From Hibiscus mutabilis (lineage: Eukaryota > Streptophyta > Magnoliopsida > Malvales > Malvaceae): a stretch of DNA of 64,000 nucleotides. Both the position numbers and the translations under genes were made by a program. The stretch covers positions 41,901,392 to 41,965,391 of the forward strand of contig CM033732.1 in the NCBI GenBank assembly GCA_019671005.1, given 5' to 3'. Positions 20,109 to 32,212 of the stretch are shown piece after piece. The notes beneath the pieces were generated by a model that worked only from the letters and a program-made list of their open reading frames with translations, was not told where the DNA came from and made no database searches. Each line of letters starts with the position of its first letter. The stretch's first letter is position 1.

Positions 20109-21884
20109 TCACTTCAACCTTTGTGGGAATGGGGGTGGAAGTTGGATATCTTCGATCCTTTCATTGGTCTGGAACCTGATTGACGGCATTGCTGGAACAA
20201 CTGAAGTTGCCGAGGCATCATCAACTGGGGTTGTCGTGGCGTGCCTATCGTTGGCTGCCGAGGTATGCTTATCGTTGGTTGTCGAGGCATGCTTATTGCC
20301 GGTTGCCGCGGCAATTCCTGGTTTATCCTCTGAGGTTTTGCCGCTGGGTTCGTCTTGATCTTTTTGTGGAGTTTTGTTTGGTGAGCGAGCTTGAGCCTCT
20401 TTAAATTGTTGGCCACTTCTAGTGGTGATCACCTTACATTGCTCATGGCCAGTTCCTCTTGCGACTTCAGTATCGCTAGGTAAACCTCCTTGCGGTCTAG
20501 TACTCAGGTTTTGAGCAAATTGTCTGACTTGATTTTCTAATGATTTGATTGCCGCCTCCTGGTTTTGCAATCTCATCTCGGTCCTGTTAATAAAAGCATC
20601 AGTTCTTTTTATGAAGTTACTATTCTCATCCATATAAGATTCAGTTTTCAACATAAAAGCATTGAGAGAATTTTCCAAAGAACTAGATGTTGTCGGTTGT
20701 TACTGCGGCAACTGTTGCTGTAGCATATTCTGCTGGAATTCCGATGCTTATGCATTATGATTGTTATGGTTTAGAGCTTTGTTTAGATTACTCCATGAAA
20801 AATTTGGGTGCTTCTTCCAAGCTGGATTGTATGTATTGGACATCACATTGTTGTTCCGGTTGTAATTCCCCACATAGATGCTGGATTCCGGATTCTGCAT
20901 ACATTCAGAAGAATCATGGTTACCACCACATAACTCACAAAAAGAATCCATTACCTTGACCTCATGTGTGTTGTTTGGTTTCTGCATGTTCTGGACCATC
21001 TTGGTTAAAGTGGCCAATTTTGCCGAAATTGAGTCTGATGATCCTAGTTCATGTATTGTGTCTTGGCGTCTAACTCCTCATCTTCTAGTAGAGGGGAATT
21101 GATAAGCATTCTTGGCAAGCCTGTTTATAATTTGCATTGCTTCCTCCGACGACTTATCTAGGAGTATGCCGTTTGCCGAGGCATCTAGCATCATCCTTGT
21201 TGGTGTATTCACGGCGTTGTAAAACATTGTTACTTGTGTCCACACTGGGAATCCGTGTAAGGGGCATTTTTGTAGAAGTTCTCTATATCGCTCCCAAGCC
21301 TCGTACATGGATTCATCGTCTACTTGTCGAAAAGAAATAATGTCATTACGAAGCTTATCAGTCAAATTTGTAGGATTAAACCGAGTAAGGAAATCATGAC
21401 AAAGATCGGTCTAAGATCTTATTGATCCGGCAGAAATGCTATTCAACCATGCTTTCGCCCTATCCCTCAGTGAATAGGGGAATAATCTTAATCGTAAAAC
21501 ATCAGGGGTGACTCCGTGTATTTTGAATGAGTTGCAAATCTCGAGGAAAGATTTAAGATGTTGTTGTGCATCTTCAGTTGCTGAGCCGCCAAATTGACCA
21601 ATTGTGTTGATCATATTAAACATCACCGGTTTCAACTAAAAGTGGTCAACTTCAATTTCAGGTGCGACAACTCCTGGATTAAGTCCATCAAGATCTTCTT
21701 CAAGATAGTCTCGAATAGTTATGTTTCGTGCAAGAATCACTCCTCCTCCTGCTGGTACAAGTTTATTCATATTGCCGTCTTGATTAGCCATTGCTACTCT
21801 TAACCTTCATCTAAGTATTTGTAAGGTTCGTTCAATTTCTGGATCAAAGGGATATTCTGGTGTAATCGGTCTTGCCCTAGTCAT
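20109..21884 (-). pseudogene. Athila gag
   Basis: The likely start is the ATG at 21884 (MTRARPI...). Order: the capsid motifs QFGG..TED..QHLKSFLEICNSF and LRLRLFPYSLRDRAKAWLNS (about 21411-21635), TPTRMMLDASANG (about 21170-21210), a zinc knuckle CELCGGNHDSSEC (near 20900), and a C-terminal coil ending ITTRSGQQ. It would form the nucleocapsid and bind RNA. In-frame stops at about 21810 and 21640 and a break near 21400 disable it. An Ala/Thr-rich insertion sits near the C-terminus. Confidence 0.8.
20196..20330 (-). repeat. Palindromic-word insertion in gag C-terminus
   Basis: GTTGCCGAGGCA, GTTGTCGTGGCG, GCTGCCGAGGTA, GTTGTCGAGGCA and GTTGCCGCGGCAA follow each other about every 30 bp. They encode an Ala/Thr/Asp/His-rich segment (KHASTTNDKHTSAANDRHAT-type) between the ITTRSG and PPPFPQRL motifs. 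Confidence 0.8.
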
Positions 21885-21945
21885 ATACCAATGCAAAACC
21901 AAAGTTTGTTAACCCTTTGAATCTTAAACAAGAAAAATAAAAACA

Positions 21946-22783
21946 AAGTATACACGTCGCAAGTTATAGTATAAAGATATCGTTTCCACATGGATTGGTG
22001 CCACTTCAAGAATCTAGTCTCTTGCACTGTAAAAAGTAAAAACACAAATAGAAGATTATAGGAGTTTAACTAATAACTAAACTAGAAATCAATAAAGTAA
22101 AAGAATATATGAGATCAAATAATAGAGATAGGCTAGGTTATCGTGAGTTGAGGTATGATAGCCGATTGGATCGTCTTGGTAAAAAAGTGTAAAGGTAACT
22201 CAGTTGTCGTGGCAACTTGCACAACGGGGTTGCCTTGGCAACTAATCGATGGTTGCCTGGGCAACTAGTTGGGCGTCTAGGCATCAACTTCAAGGTTTGG
22301 CAGAGCGTTCTTCAATGGTTTCTTCTTATCCCCAAGTCGAAACTCTAGCTACTTGTGCATTCCTTGATAATACATCCCTGCGTGAATCAAGGGTGAACAA
22401 CAACCAATCTTGCACTCTTCTTAGCCATTGAAATCCTTAACTTGTTCCTAAGACTGATTAATCTTCACCATCAATAGTTTGAAAAAAGACCATACTCATT
22501 TGTTTCTTGAATCTAACTTTCCCGATATTAGATAAATAGATGAAGTTACGAGATCCTCTCCCAATTCACTCGCAAACAAGAATAAAAACCAAGAATGAGT
22601 AAACCTTAAATTGAAAGTGCAAACTCTTATTACCTAAACAAAATCCAATTGTTTCTCACAACCAAAAAGCACAATAACCTTAGCCATATGGATTTAGTTC
22701 ATGGCTAGGTTCCAAAGAAACACAAAACAAAGAATCCCTAACATAAACCTAACCGAACAAGAAAGAAAAAAGATAAAGAATGG
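21946..22783 (-). repeat. Athila 5' LTR, truncated at both ends
   Basis: Matches 11180 to about 12020 of the 3' LTR. It lacks the last ~33 bp of the LTR (TGTTGCGCG... end) and the adjoining primer-binding site, and its promoter-proximal ~650 bp is absent beyond 22783. Palindromic words lie at about 22204-22240. Confidence 0.8.
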
Positions 22784-23081
22784 TTGAAAGCACAATAACT
22801 TTCTCATGAATTTTTCCATCTCCTTATCTGCTATGTCCTCAACATGTTCCATCTTGAACTGTCTTGCCCCATCTGTCTCACCACCTCTAATGCATCTAAA
22901 GAGGCTAAACCTTCAACTATTGCACTCGCGGCTTTCACAGTAAGAACAATAAGAACACTAATAGAACCTGATGGACAGGACATAACAACAATCACATTTG
23001 ATAAAGATACTACAACCACTAAAGCAGATAAACAAATAAGAAGAAATACTAGAAAAAGGGCTATTTATAGCCAAAACCCGT
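22784..23081 (-). other. Unassigned fragment with TATA box and short open frame
   Basis: A minus-strand CTATAAATAG box at about 23061-23070 lies upstream of a 62-codon frame (22831-23019) ending SLDALEVVRQMGQDSSRWNM. I do not recognise the product. It could be a captured gene fragment or part of another LTR. Confidence 0.3.
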
Positions 23082-23313
23082 GCCCTTCTTAAAGAGTTTC
23101 GCTAATAAAAAAGATTGTTATGTGACTTTTCACATTTGAGTGGGTTTTCCTCTATAACACCCTCATCCCAGATGTTACATTTGGGCCTCAAGCCCAACCC
23201 TTCTCAAAACGTTTCGCTAATGAAAATGATTGTTAAGTGATGTTTCATATTTAAGTGATTTTTTCTCTGTAACACCGTCAACCTGGATATCACATTTAGA
23301 CCTCAAGCCCAAC
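23082..23313. repeat. Tandem duplication, 116-bp unit, at the D LTR border
   Basis: Unit 23082-23197 (CCCTTCTTAAAGAGTTTCGC to CAAGCCCAA) is repeated at 23198-23313. Each unit joins ~70 bp of flank to the first ~45 bp of the D LTR, so the duplication spans the insertion border. Confidence 0.75.
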
Positions 23314-23969
23314 CCATTACCATAAAATTTTCAATCTGGTTTAGCCCAAACCACATCCATTTTCATAAAAGCCATTAAGTTTAAATATTCCAACATAGAT
23401 AAATAGTCAGAAAACGTTGCATGTGATCTCCATTTAAAATACATAATTAAAAGTATTTGACTCACAGCTTAAAATCCAAAATAGAGTTACAATACAAACA
23501 TAGGGTCCTATGAATACATAGCCTAATATAATCTAAGTATTGTACTCAGACACAAGTTAATGCTGGAGTCCTACTCTAATGGTGCTCTAACAATACACGC
23601 CAACCTACTAACCTGTGAACGGAAACAACAATTCTGAACACTAAGCTAATGTAGCTCAGTGGATACACTTCCATGCTTCATGCAAATCATAATTATGAGC
23701 ATGTAGCTAAAAATGATATCATGGAAAAATATAACAATATTGGCTCTACCTCTATCCACCTAAACACATAGCAAACAATAAGGATAAATTTATCTCAAAA
23801 ATCATATATGCATCATACCAACCAAACCTGAAGTGAGGCTCGGTGTCACACATCTTGGGAAACATACACTTGTATTCAGAATCTCTCCTCGAGGTTCATC
23901 GGATGAGGCCCAGTGTCACACAGTCTCAAGAACATACATATGGAATCTCATCTCATGGTATTGTAACAC
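23268..23969 (-). repeat. D 3' LTR, distal part
   Basis: Starts TGTAACACC at 23268 and is collinear with 56915-57645 of element F throughout. It breaks at AACAC (23965-23969), where solo LTR C begins, and resumes at 35012. Confidence 0.85.
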
Positions 23970-25391
23970 TGTAACGACCCAGAATTTAGTAGTGTTTTGG
24001 ATCTTAAATTCGGCTTTGGCATTTTAAAGTTAAGGGTTTAATTTAAAAATGAGTAATGATCATTTTGTGAAAAGATGGGAGGTTGGGGGCTTAAGATATG
24101 ATTTTACCGTGATATTTTTGAAAAAGATATTTGAGTAAAAGTGGTAAGAAAGGGAATGAAGAAAATAAGATTTTATATCTCTTTCTCTCATCCCTTTTCA
24201 TCACTTTTTCTCTCATTTTCTCCCTTCTTCTTCAAACTTCAATCTTCAATCTACAGAAATCTGGCCATTCGTTGTCGGCACCTCCACTGTCTTTGTGTTC
24301 ATCTCGTCGAGACGAGTTCACTAGTACCAGTGACACTATCATCAGAGTCACCGTCAGAGGGGGTGAGAGAGAAAAAGTTTTAAGTTGTTGAGTTGAAGGG
24401 GTTAGAGTGCTCAAAACGAAAAACAAAAGCCACCATCGTGTTCACCGATGTTGAGATAGTTAATTTAGGCGTTCAACATCACCGTTCATCCACGAAAAGC
24501 CTCCGCATGCGCCATATGCACCGTCATCTATGCGTGGGCAATGTCAGGCCGAGCTGGGTTATTATAACCAGCTGGATCTAGTCGTCTGGGCTGAGTTGGT
24601 TAGGCCAAGCTGAGCTAGCCTGCCAAGCCAACCCAAGCCACAGGCCGAGTCGATCCTTCAAGCTAGCTTTTCGAGCTAAGCTAGTCGCCAGCCACATTGC
24701 TGTCATTGACCGTTGATAAACATTGACTTTTTTAAGGATCATACCTGACGGTTTCTCAATGTTCTAAGTCTGTTGGCGCATTCTTTTTTGCCAAATTCAA
24801 ACCTGGTAAGCTATTTTTATGCATTTGACCTTGTGGATTAGTTAGTGAATGGAGTTAAGTAATACTTATGGTATTCATATATTTATGAGGATTTTTTAGG
24901 CTTGAATATCAGATCAAGAGGAACTTTTCAAGAGCTCGAGTAGGGAATTGTTGATAGTCACTTAAGGTTAGTACACCTCAAACTCATATTGCTTTATGAG
25001 CATCATAAATGTGATTACTTTTCCTGTTATTATCTGTAAATTAGGTAGACGATGAATACACATGTTTGGAGACCTATAGTATGAGGTGTGGTATCTGTGT
25101 GTATCATGATGATGTTGTGATTATGATAAGACTCATAGGGGCTTTAGAGACCGTTTAGGGTCTTTCAAGATGTTCATATGATTATTTGATGATTCATTGT
25201 TTGGTTGATAAATTGTGATGCTTTGTGTGCTTGTTCGAATGGTTTAACGTGATTTGATGGAAATTATGCTTAAGGGATAATACTGATAAATACCCAATTA
25301 AATGATTATGAAGCCAGTAATTAATATTAATTGATTGAATGCGTTAGTAAAGAAATTAATCCTAATGACTTTCATAAGCTTTAGGGATAGA

Positions 25392-25396
25392 GTAAA
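25392..25396 (+). repeat. Target-site duplication GTAAA, left copy
   Basis: GTAAA precedes the B LTR at 25397 and recurs at 33728-33732 directly after the other LTR. It is the 5-bp duplication expected of gypsy integration. Confidence 0.85.
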
Positions 25397-28371
25397 TATA
25401 ACACCCTAAAAATTGGTCTAGTCAGTATTAGGTTTCGGTGATTAGAAATTTTGCATTGGAGTGGTCCAATCATTGTAATGATTCCAATTCTGTACTCAAT
25501 TGCATTGTAATGAACTTCAATTGAGTCTAATAATTGATCTTGGGCATTCTTGGAAGAATTAAAAGTCATTTAGTGACTAAATTAAGAAAATTGAAAGTTT
25601 GAGGGTAAAAGTGTAAACTTTGGTAAGTTGAGGGACCACCCTCGTAATTATTCCAATTAGAGGAGTGAGTCACCTCCTTGTTTGGCTTAGTTCACGTGTG
25701 TTTGGTGGCTATTTTCATAAAAGATGACATAAATCATTTCCATGGAATTATTATTCATGAAAATAATGTTTATTAAGGTTTCCTCCCAAGCTAGGAAACC
25801 TTTTGATTGGTTGCTTGGGAGGAAACCATTTATGTAAGGTAATACAAGGCTAAGTTGGGTGAAAAGAAAAGGGGAAACAAATATTGAAAACACTTGGATT
25901 GTAAAACTGAAACCAAGCTTCTACTTTCTTTATCTTTTCCCACCAAAGCTAAGTAAGCAGCACCATTTCCATCTTCTTCACCAAGCTCAAGCAAGCATCT
26001 CCCTTGGTTTCACAAGCTTTCTTTGATTTCTCTACCTCGTTAGAAAGCTATCGGATTGGTGAGTTTAATCCCCCTAATAATTTATCGATTCCACAGATAC
26101 TTGAAGTTTAATTTCAAGATTAAAGTCTTGAAAGTTAAGGCTATACCCATGTGCTGGAAGCTTTAATCCATGGAAATAATATTATCTACAAGCTTTATTA
26201 AGCTTGAATATCGATTTTGAACCAATAGTTTTGCTTCTAACTATTTCCCCTAATTTTTGCCTAGCTCAAATGTTGAAGGAAAGCTCATCATCTTCTACAA
26301 AAGCTAAGGGCAAGGGAATTGTCATCCGAGAGCCATACTAGCTTTGAATTTTGAGGTGACTATAGACAGAGTCTCGAGATTAGGCTAGGTACCTTTCTCA
26401 GTTTTATTGTTATTGAATATGATATAGCTAACATTGGATTTAAGGTCATTGCATCGAACCCTTTTGAAGGGTGAATTGGTAAGCTTCGGTAAGCTCTCTC
26501 ATTGAACTATTGATCATTGATATTACTCATCGAATATGGATCATTGTTATTGAATCATTGGATATTGACCATAGTCATCGAACTATTGAATATTGATCAT
26601 TTCTATCTAGGCATCGAGTATGAACATTAGCACAGCATTAGAAAGATTATTGCTATTGTCATTGATTAATAGACATCGACTAAAGGAATATTGTCATTGG
26701 TATTGATCATTGTCACCAAATTATCAAACTTATTGATATTGTTACCAAATCATTGAAATGGACCTTAGGGTCAATTTATTGTTATCAGATCATTGAACTT
26801 ATTGACATTGATAATCTATTGAATATTGGCCTAAATTACCGGACCTTGGATTCGAGCGGACACTGGATACAATTGGCATGCCATATGATTTATGAGCTCA
26901 TTGGTACGGGTGGACTATGGTCCTTGGGCTACGGCGTTTATATTGGCGAAGCGGAGGGATGTCGTTGGTCGATTGGCGAGGCGGAGGGACTAGAACTTTA
27001 TTGACTTGGCGAGGCGTAGGGATTCGCGTATCCCCTATCTTGAGTCGATCCAAGGGTTAATAATGAATTAAAGGACTATTGATATTGAACATTGACATGT
27101 TATCATTGGCTATTGATGCATTGTTATCGATCATGGATAACATGTCATTGAAATATTGATAAAGCATGCATTTGAATGCATATCGCTTATTGATATCGTT
27201 TATGACTACCTAGGCAAAGTATGCCTAATGCATTCATCTTCATACATTTTTAGGTTAAGAAAGGTTCGAACGGAGATCGGACAAACTTTTGAAGGTTTGG
27301 GCAAGTCGCCAAAGGTTATTGTAATGTATACCTACTTTACGTACTCCTAGAATGGTCGCATAATGGTTGTATAAGTCCCTTTTAGCCTTTGAGAAGCATG
27401 TATGATATGTGTGATAAAAGTATGCTATTAAAAGCCTAAAATGAACTTTTGGTAATGGCTAAATAGGGTTAAAACATGCATATTGGGCTAAAAGGTGGGA
27501 AACTAGGTAAATGGATTCAAAATGCTTTGAAATTTTGCATGCTATTAAAAATGGCTATTAATGATTCTTTGGTAAAATTTCATTTCTTTTGGACTTCATC
27601 CGATAGGTTAAACAGGTTAAAAACCAGTTAAAATTTGTCATTATAGACCAGGGCGTACCGATACAGTATTTTTGGATCAAGTCAACGTTGGTCAAAGGGG
27701 CGTACCGATACTGTTTAGTTCATATCCGTGCGAACTTTAGTCACTAGAATTTCACTGTAGCACTATACTGATACGTATAGGAAGTGTATCGGTACGGTAT
27801 ATCGAACCTGAAAAAAATGAATTTGTTGGTTACGCGTACCGATATTCTGTATCAGTACGGGCTTAATCATTTTAATGGTCATTGTGGGCATACCGAAACA
27901 GTATAGCCGTACCGGTACGGTAAAATGTTATGGAATTCTTGAAAGTTGATATTAAGCTGAGTTGTACCGATACATCCACACAGCGTATTGGTACGAGGTT
28001 GGTTAATTCAGTTATAAGCGATTAAAATGAATTCTTAGACTTTTACAAATTAGTCCCGTAATAATGAAAGAGTAAATTGGATAGGTAAACGACCTCTGAA
28101 TACACTGAAATTCTACAAGATTACTATTTATATGCTTAATTCCAAGCTGGTAAAAAGAATTTCTGTTAAGGACCTATAATTTATAAAAATTACATTTTAG
28201 TCCCTAAAAATTATAAAAGTTTAAAATTGGTCCAAAAAATGATAAGACATTGTGTACTAATCCCTTAGCGAATCATACGCTAAAGAATAAAGCACTGCAT
28301 CAAACGCCGAACTACCTTTCGATAACACACTCCGACCCGGTTCTCTCTTAGGTTGGGAAAGAGGTGTTACA
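25397..28371 (+). repeat. B 5' LTR
   Basis: Starts TATAACACCC (an altered TG) and ends TGTTACA at 28371, 2975 bp. The section 26400-27170 is rich in degenerate ATTGATATTG-type words, and 26940-27020 has TTGGCGAGGCGGAGGGA repeats. The right half is collinear with 32213-33727. Confidence 0.85.
27652..27975. repeat. GTACCGATAC/CCGTACCGGTACGG palindrome cluster in B 5' LTR
   Basis: At least eight sites including GCGTACCGATAC, TACTGATACGTA, TATCGGTACGGTAT and the perfect 14-bp palindrome CCGTACCGGTACGG at 27908-27921. The 3' LTR copy holds the matching, mutated cluster at about 32990-33360. Confidence 0.85.
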
Positions 28372-28375
28372 ATTG

Positions 28376-28388
28376 TGGTATCAGAGCT
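28376..28388 (+). promoter_or_regulatory. B primer-binding site
   Basis: TGGTATCAGAGCT lies 4 bp after the LTR end and matches the complement of the initiator methionine tRNA 3' end, the usual minus-strand primer for chromoviruses. Confidence 0.85.
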
Positions 28389-28509
28389 AAAGTTTAGTCG
28401 ATTCTAGGACTAAACTATTGTCTATCGTATTGTTATTATATTGCATTATGCCACCTAGGAGTTATTATTGTATAGTGTGACTTGCCAACTAACCTGATCT
28501 CTTCCTTAT

Positions 28510-29757
28510 AGATGTCTGACTCTAATAAAGCTTGCATAGATGAGCGTGTTACTGGCTCTACTACCCACGGCGAGGAGATTAGTGGTGGAGACCTTCCACC
28601 ATAGTAGAACCCTTCGACACAAGATCCTGAGCCCGAGGCAATGACTGCTTAGGCTGAATGTTATCAAAATATGGCTGACATGTTCAAACAATTTATGACT
28701 TCAATGAGAGCCGAGCAGGTCGTGCAACCTACTGCACCAGTTATCCAATATGTTCGAACCCCTATTGACAAGCTACCGCAACATCGAGCTTATACCTTTA
28801 CCGGCCAGAATGATGACAATCCAGATATTACCGAATACTGGTCGGATAATACGTTGCTAATCTTGAACAAGCAGCTACAGTGTTTGGATGAACACAAGCT
28901 AGAGTGTGCCTTCGCGTTACTGGCACTCTAATGGTGGGAGACTACTATTCTCACGGCCCCTAAAGAAGCTATAACTTAGGAGTTCCTCTTTGAGAATTTT
29001 TTAATAAATCATCAGTGAGTTCTACCTCGCAGAGAGGTGTAACATCTTCCTCTATCTTAAACAAGGCAGGCGATCTGTGGAGTAGTATATCCATGACTTT
29101 TGCAAGTACTGTCGATACGGAGCTAAATATATCAAAAAAGAGGAAGAGAAGTGTATAATGTTTATTGCTGGGCTCAATGACGAGCTACACCATATGTTCA
29201 CAGCACTGGACATCACTAACTTTCAGGACCTGGTGAATCAGGTAAAGGCTACTGAAGCTGCTCAGAAAGCATAGAGGTTTGGAGGATCTAACAGATTCGA
29301 GAAGAGGCAATATGATGATTCTGGTCCTCCAAAGCCTAACAAGAAAGGAAAGTATCAGGGTCCAAATCAGAATGTTTATCCTCAACCTTCTCGATTTGGG
29401 AATATTGTTAGATTGCAGACGATGACTCAGTCATTTGCCAATGATGCTTTAGTTGAGAGTACTGGAGGTTCAGGGTGAGCCGTACAACATCTAGTATGTA
29501 GCTATTTCCAGAACAAACATTCTGTGGGACAATGTCGCAAGCAGTCTAGAGCTTGCTATTTATTTGGTGAATAGTGCCATTTTATTCGAGATTGTCCATT
29601 GAATACCAACAAGCATGTTGCCACACCAACCGCTACAACATCACCTGCTCAATCTTATCGAGGTAAAAAATCAAAGTAGGGTTCTTCGAGAGCTGCGGGG
29701 AGACCCGATAGCTTAGCTAAGACGTCAAATAGGCAAGATTCAAAGGCCCCTGCTCAG
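28510..29757 (+). pseudogene. B gag
   Basis: Capsid-like reading near 28671-28931 (MADMFKQFMTSM, IEYW-like region) continues in broken form, with a degenerate zinc-knuckle area at about 29500-29600 (ACYLFGE*CHFIRDC, first Cys pair altered). In-frame stops, mostly TAG, occur at about 28649, 28977, 29272, 29572 and 29677. Confidence 0.65.
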
Positions 29758-31580
29758 ATGTACCATGTGAGGAGCTGTGAGGAGGAGTATGATACTAATA
29801 TCATTGCAGGTACCATTGAGTTATACTCTCATACTATTTATGCATTGATCGATCCTGGCTCCACACATTCTTTTATTAGTATGATGCTAGCTAAGAAACA
29901 TAAGATGTCATTTGAACCCGTAGTATCTAGGATCACGGTAACCAATCCATTGGGTGATTGTGTCAGCATAAGCCTTGTATGTAAGAATTTTCCTTTAATG
30001 ATCCAAGGGATTCATTTTTCGGCCAACTTATTGGCATTACCGATTCATGAGTTTGATGTTATACTGGAATTGATTGGCTCAATGAACATTAAGCTTGGGT
30101 GGATTGCTCCAAGAAAAAACTGTACCTCTAACGCCTTGGCAAGGAGAGCGTCACCCTGATGAGTTTGAGAAACCCATCCTTGTATGCATTGACCTTGGAA
30201 ACCAAGGATGAACCTCAGCTGCTTAATATCTATACTATGTGTGAATTCCTCGATGCCTTTTCTGATGAACTTCCAGGTTTACCTCCAACCCAGGAGGTAG
30301 AATTCAACATCGAAGTGCAACCAGGAACATCCCCAGTTTTCATCGCACCTTACCATATGGTTACAGTTAAGCTTAAAGAGTTAAAGGATCATATTCAAGA
30401 TCTACTTGACAAGGGTTTCATACGACTAAGTTCTTCACCTTGGGGAGCTCTGGTCCTCTTCGTGAAGGAAAACGATGGATCAATAAGGCTGTGTATTGAC
30501 CATCGACAATTGAATAAGGTGACCACCAAGAACAAGTATCCTCTACTGAGAATTGATGACTTGTTTGATCAGCTTAAGTATGTCGTAGTGTTTTCCAATA
30601 TAGATATGAGGTCAGGATACTATCAAATGAGTGTTAAAGAATGCGATATACCCAAAACTGCCTTTCATACTAGGTACGAGCAATATGAATTCTTAGTAAT
30701 GCCATTTGGGCTAACCAATGCACCGCCAACCTTTATAGATTTGATGAACTAGGTTTTTAGACCTTACTTGGATAAATTTGTGGTGGTGTTCATCGATGAC
30801 ATATTGATCTATTCCAAGAATGCTGCAGAACATCGAAACCATATTCGAATTGTGTTGCAAACCCTATAGGAGAAGCAGTTGTTTGCTAAGTTCTCCAAGT
30901 GTGAGTTTTGGCTCACCGAAGTTGCCTTCTTTGGGCACATTGTATCATATTTAGGCATCCAAGTAGATCCAAAAGAAAATCCAAGCTATCCTAGATTGGA
31001 AACCACCGAAGAACATTGGAGAAGTAATAAGCTTCCTTGGTCTAGCTGGCTCTTACATGAGATTCGTGAAAGGATTTTCCATAATAGAAGCTCATTTGAA
31101 ATAGTTGTTGAGAAAATACTCTCCTTTTGTTTGGACTGAGGAACAACAAAGAAGCTTTGATCAGCTAAAGTAGGTATTGACTCATGAACCCGTCCTAACC
31201 CAACTCGAGTCTGGCAAAGACTACACAGTCTATAGTGATGCATCGCATCTCGAGTTAGGATGTGTTCTTATGCAAGAGGGCAAGGTCATAGCGTATACTC
31301 GACAACTTAAGCCACATGAAATAAACTATCCTATGCATGACCTGGAATTGGCTGTAGTTGTTTTCGCGCTAAAATTTTAGGGGCATTATCTCTATGGGGA
31401 GAAATGCTACCTCTTTACCGGTCACAAGAGTCTCAAATACTTGTTAGCTCAGAAGAAGTTGAACCTTCAACAACGGAGATGGATAGAACTCCTCAAAGAA
31501 TATGATCTTGTTATTGACTACCATCCGGGAAAGGCCAACATTGTAGCTGATGCACTCAGCCGCAAACCTCAGCCTGGTAA
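29758..31580 (+). pseudogene. B protease, reverse transcriptase and RNase H
   Basis: Protease motif ALIDPGSTHSFIS at about 29848-29886. RT follows from 30159, with [45 protein letters not shown], and after a TAG stop at 30750 the catalytic [10 protein letters not shown] (about 30790-30820). RNase H has [23 protein letters not shown] and [20 protein letters not shown] stops at about 30750, 30867, 31170 and 31378, plus a frameshift near 31130, disable it. Confidence 0.85.
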
Positions 31581-32212
31581 GTACTGTTATTGATCATTAA
31601 ACCTTATATTTTTATTGTATCGAACTCATTGAATAATCATTATATTGTAGCCCCTCGTGCTATAAAAGCTCATTTCTTACTTCAAAAACATCGTTGCCTA
31701 GTAGCTAAACTCCAGGTTCAGTCTACTATCGTATCAATTAAAGCTTTGCAAGATCAAGATCCTCAATTACAATCCCTTGTTTCCAAACTATAAAGTGGAG
31801 ATGAATCTAACTTCAAAATTAATTCTGAAGGTCTTTTGTGCTATCGTGATCTGGTTTACGTGCCCAACAATGAATCTCTCCATATCGACATACTAAAGGA
31901 AGCTCACTCAAGCTCTTTTTCTGTACACCTTGGTTCGGTGAAGATGCATAAGGACCTCCAGGAACTGTATTGGTTGCTAGGCATGAAACGAGGCATATTT
32001 GATTTTGTGTCTATGTGCTTTATGTGTTATCGTATCAAGGATGAGCATCGTGCACCTACCGAACTATTGCAACCTATCGATTTACTACAGTAGAAATAGG
32101 AGAAAATCACTATGGACTTTGTCAGTGGCTTGCCTTTGACTCCCGTTAAACATGATATTGTATGGGTCATTGTAGATTGTTTCACCAAGTCAGTACACTT
32201 GGTCAATTGGAA
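31581..32212 (+). pseudogene. B integrase, N-terminal part only
   Basis: Residual zinc-binding HHCC region (HLGSVKMHKDL ... CFMCYRIKDEH) then two TAG stops before ITMDFVSGLPLT and the catalytic-core start WVIVDCFTKSVHLV. The frame ends at the deletion junction near 32212. Confidence 0.8.

Larger units (their letters stand above)
11147..22783 (-). mobile_element. Athila-lineage Ty3/gypsy retrotransposon (degenerate)
   Basis: A minus-strand element with the Athila order: 5' LTR (21946-22783), gag, aspartic protease, RT, RNase H, integrase, a post-integrase ORF, polypurine tract and 3' LTR (11147-12674). The 5' LTR is truncated at both ends and the primer-binding site is gone. Gag and pol carry stops and frameshifts, and a 506-bp LTR fragment sits inside the RT. 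The element is full of GTTGCC/GGCAAC palindromic words in LTR and coding DNA alike. It is inserted into the LTR-like sequence ending at 11146. Confidence 0.85.

Noticed and set aside
24131..24581. Short plus-strand frames with a hydrophobic start
   Set aside because: They lie inside solo LTR C, and the pyrimidine-rich leader gives the Leu/Ser/Phe-rich look.
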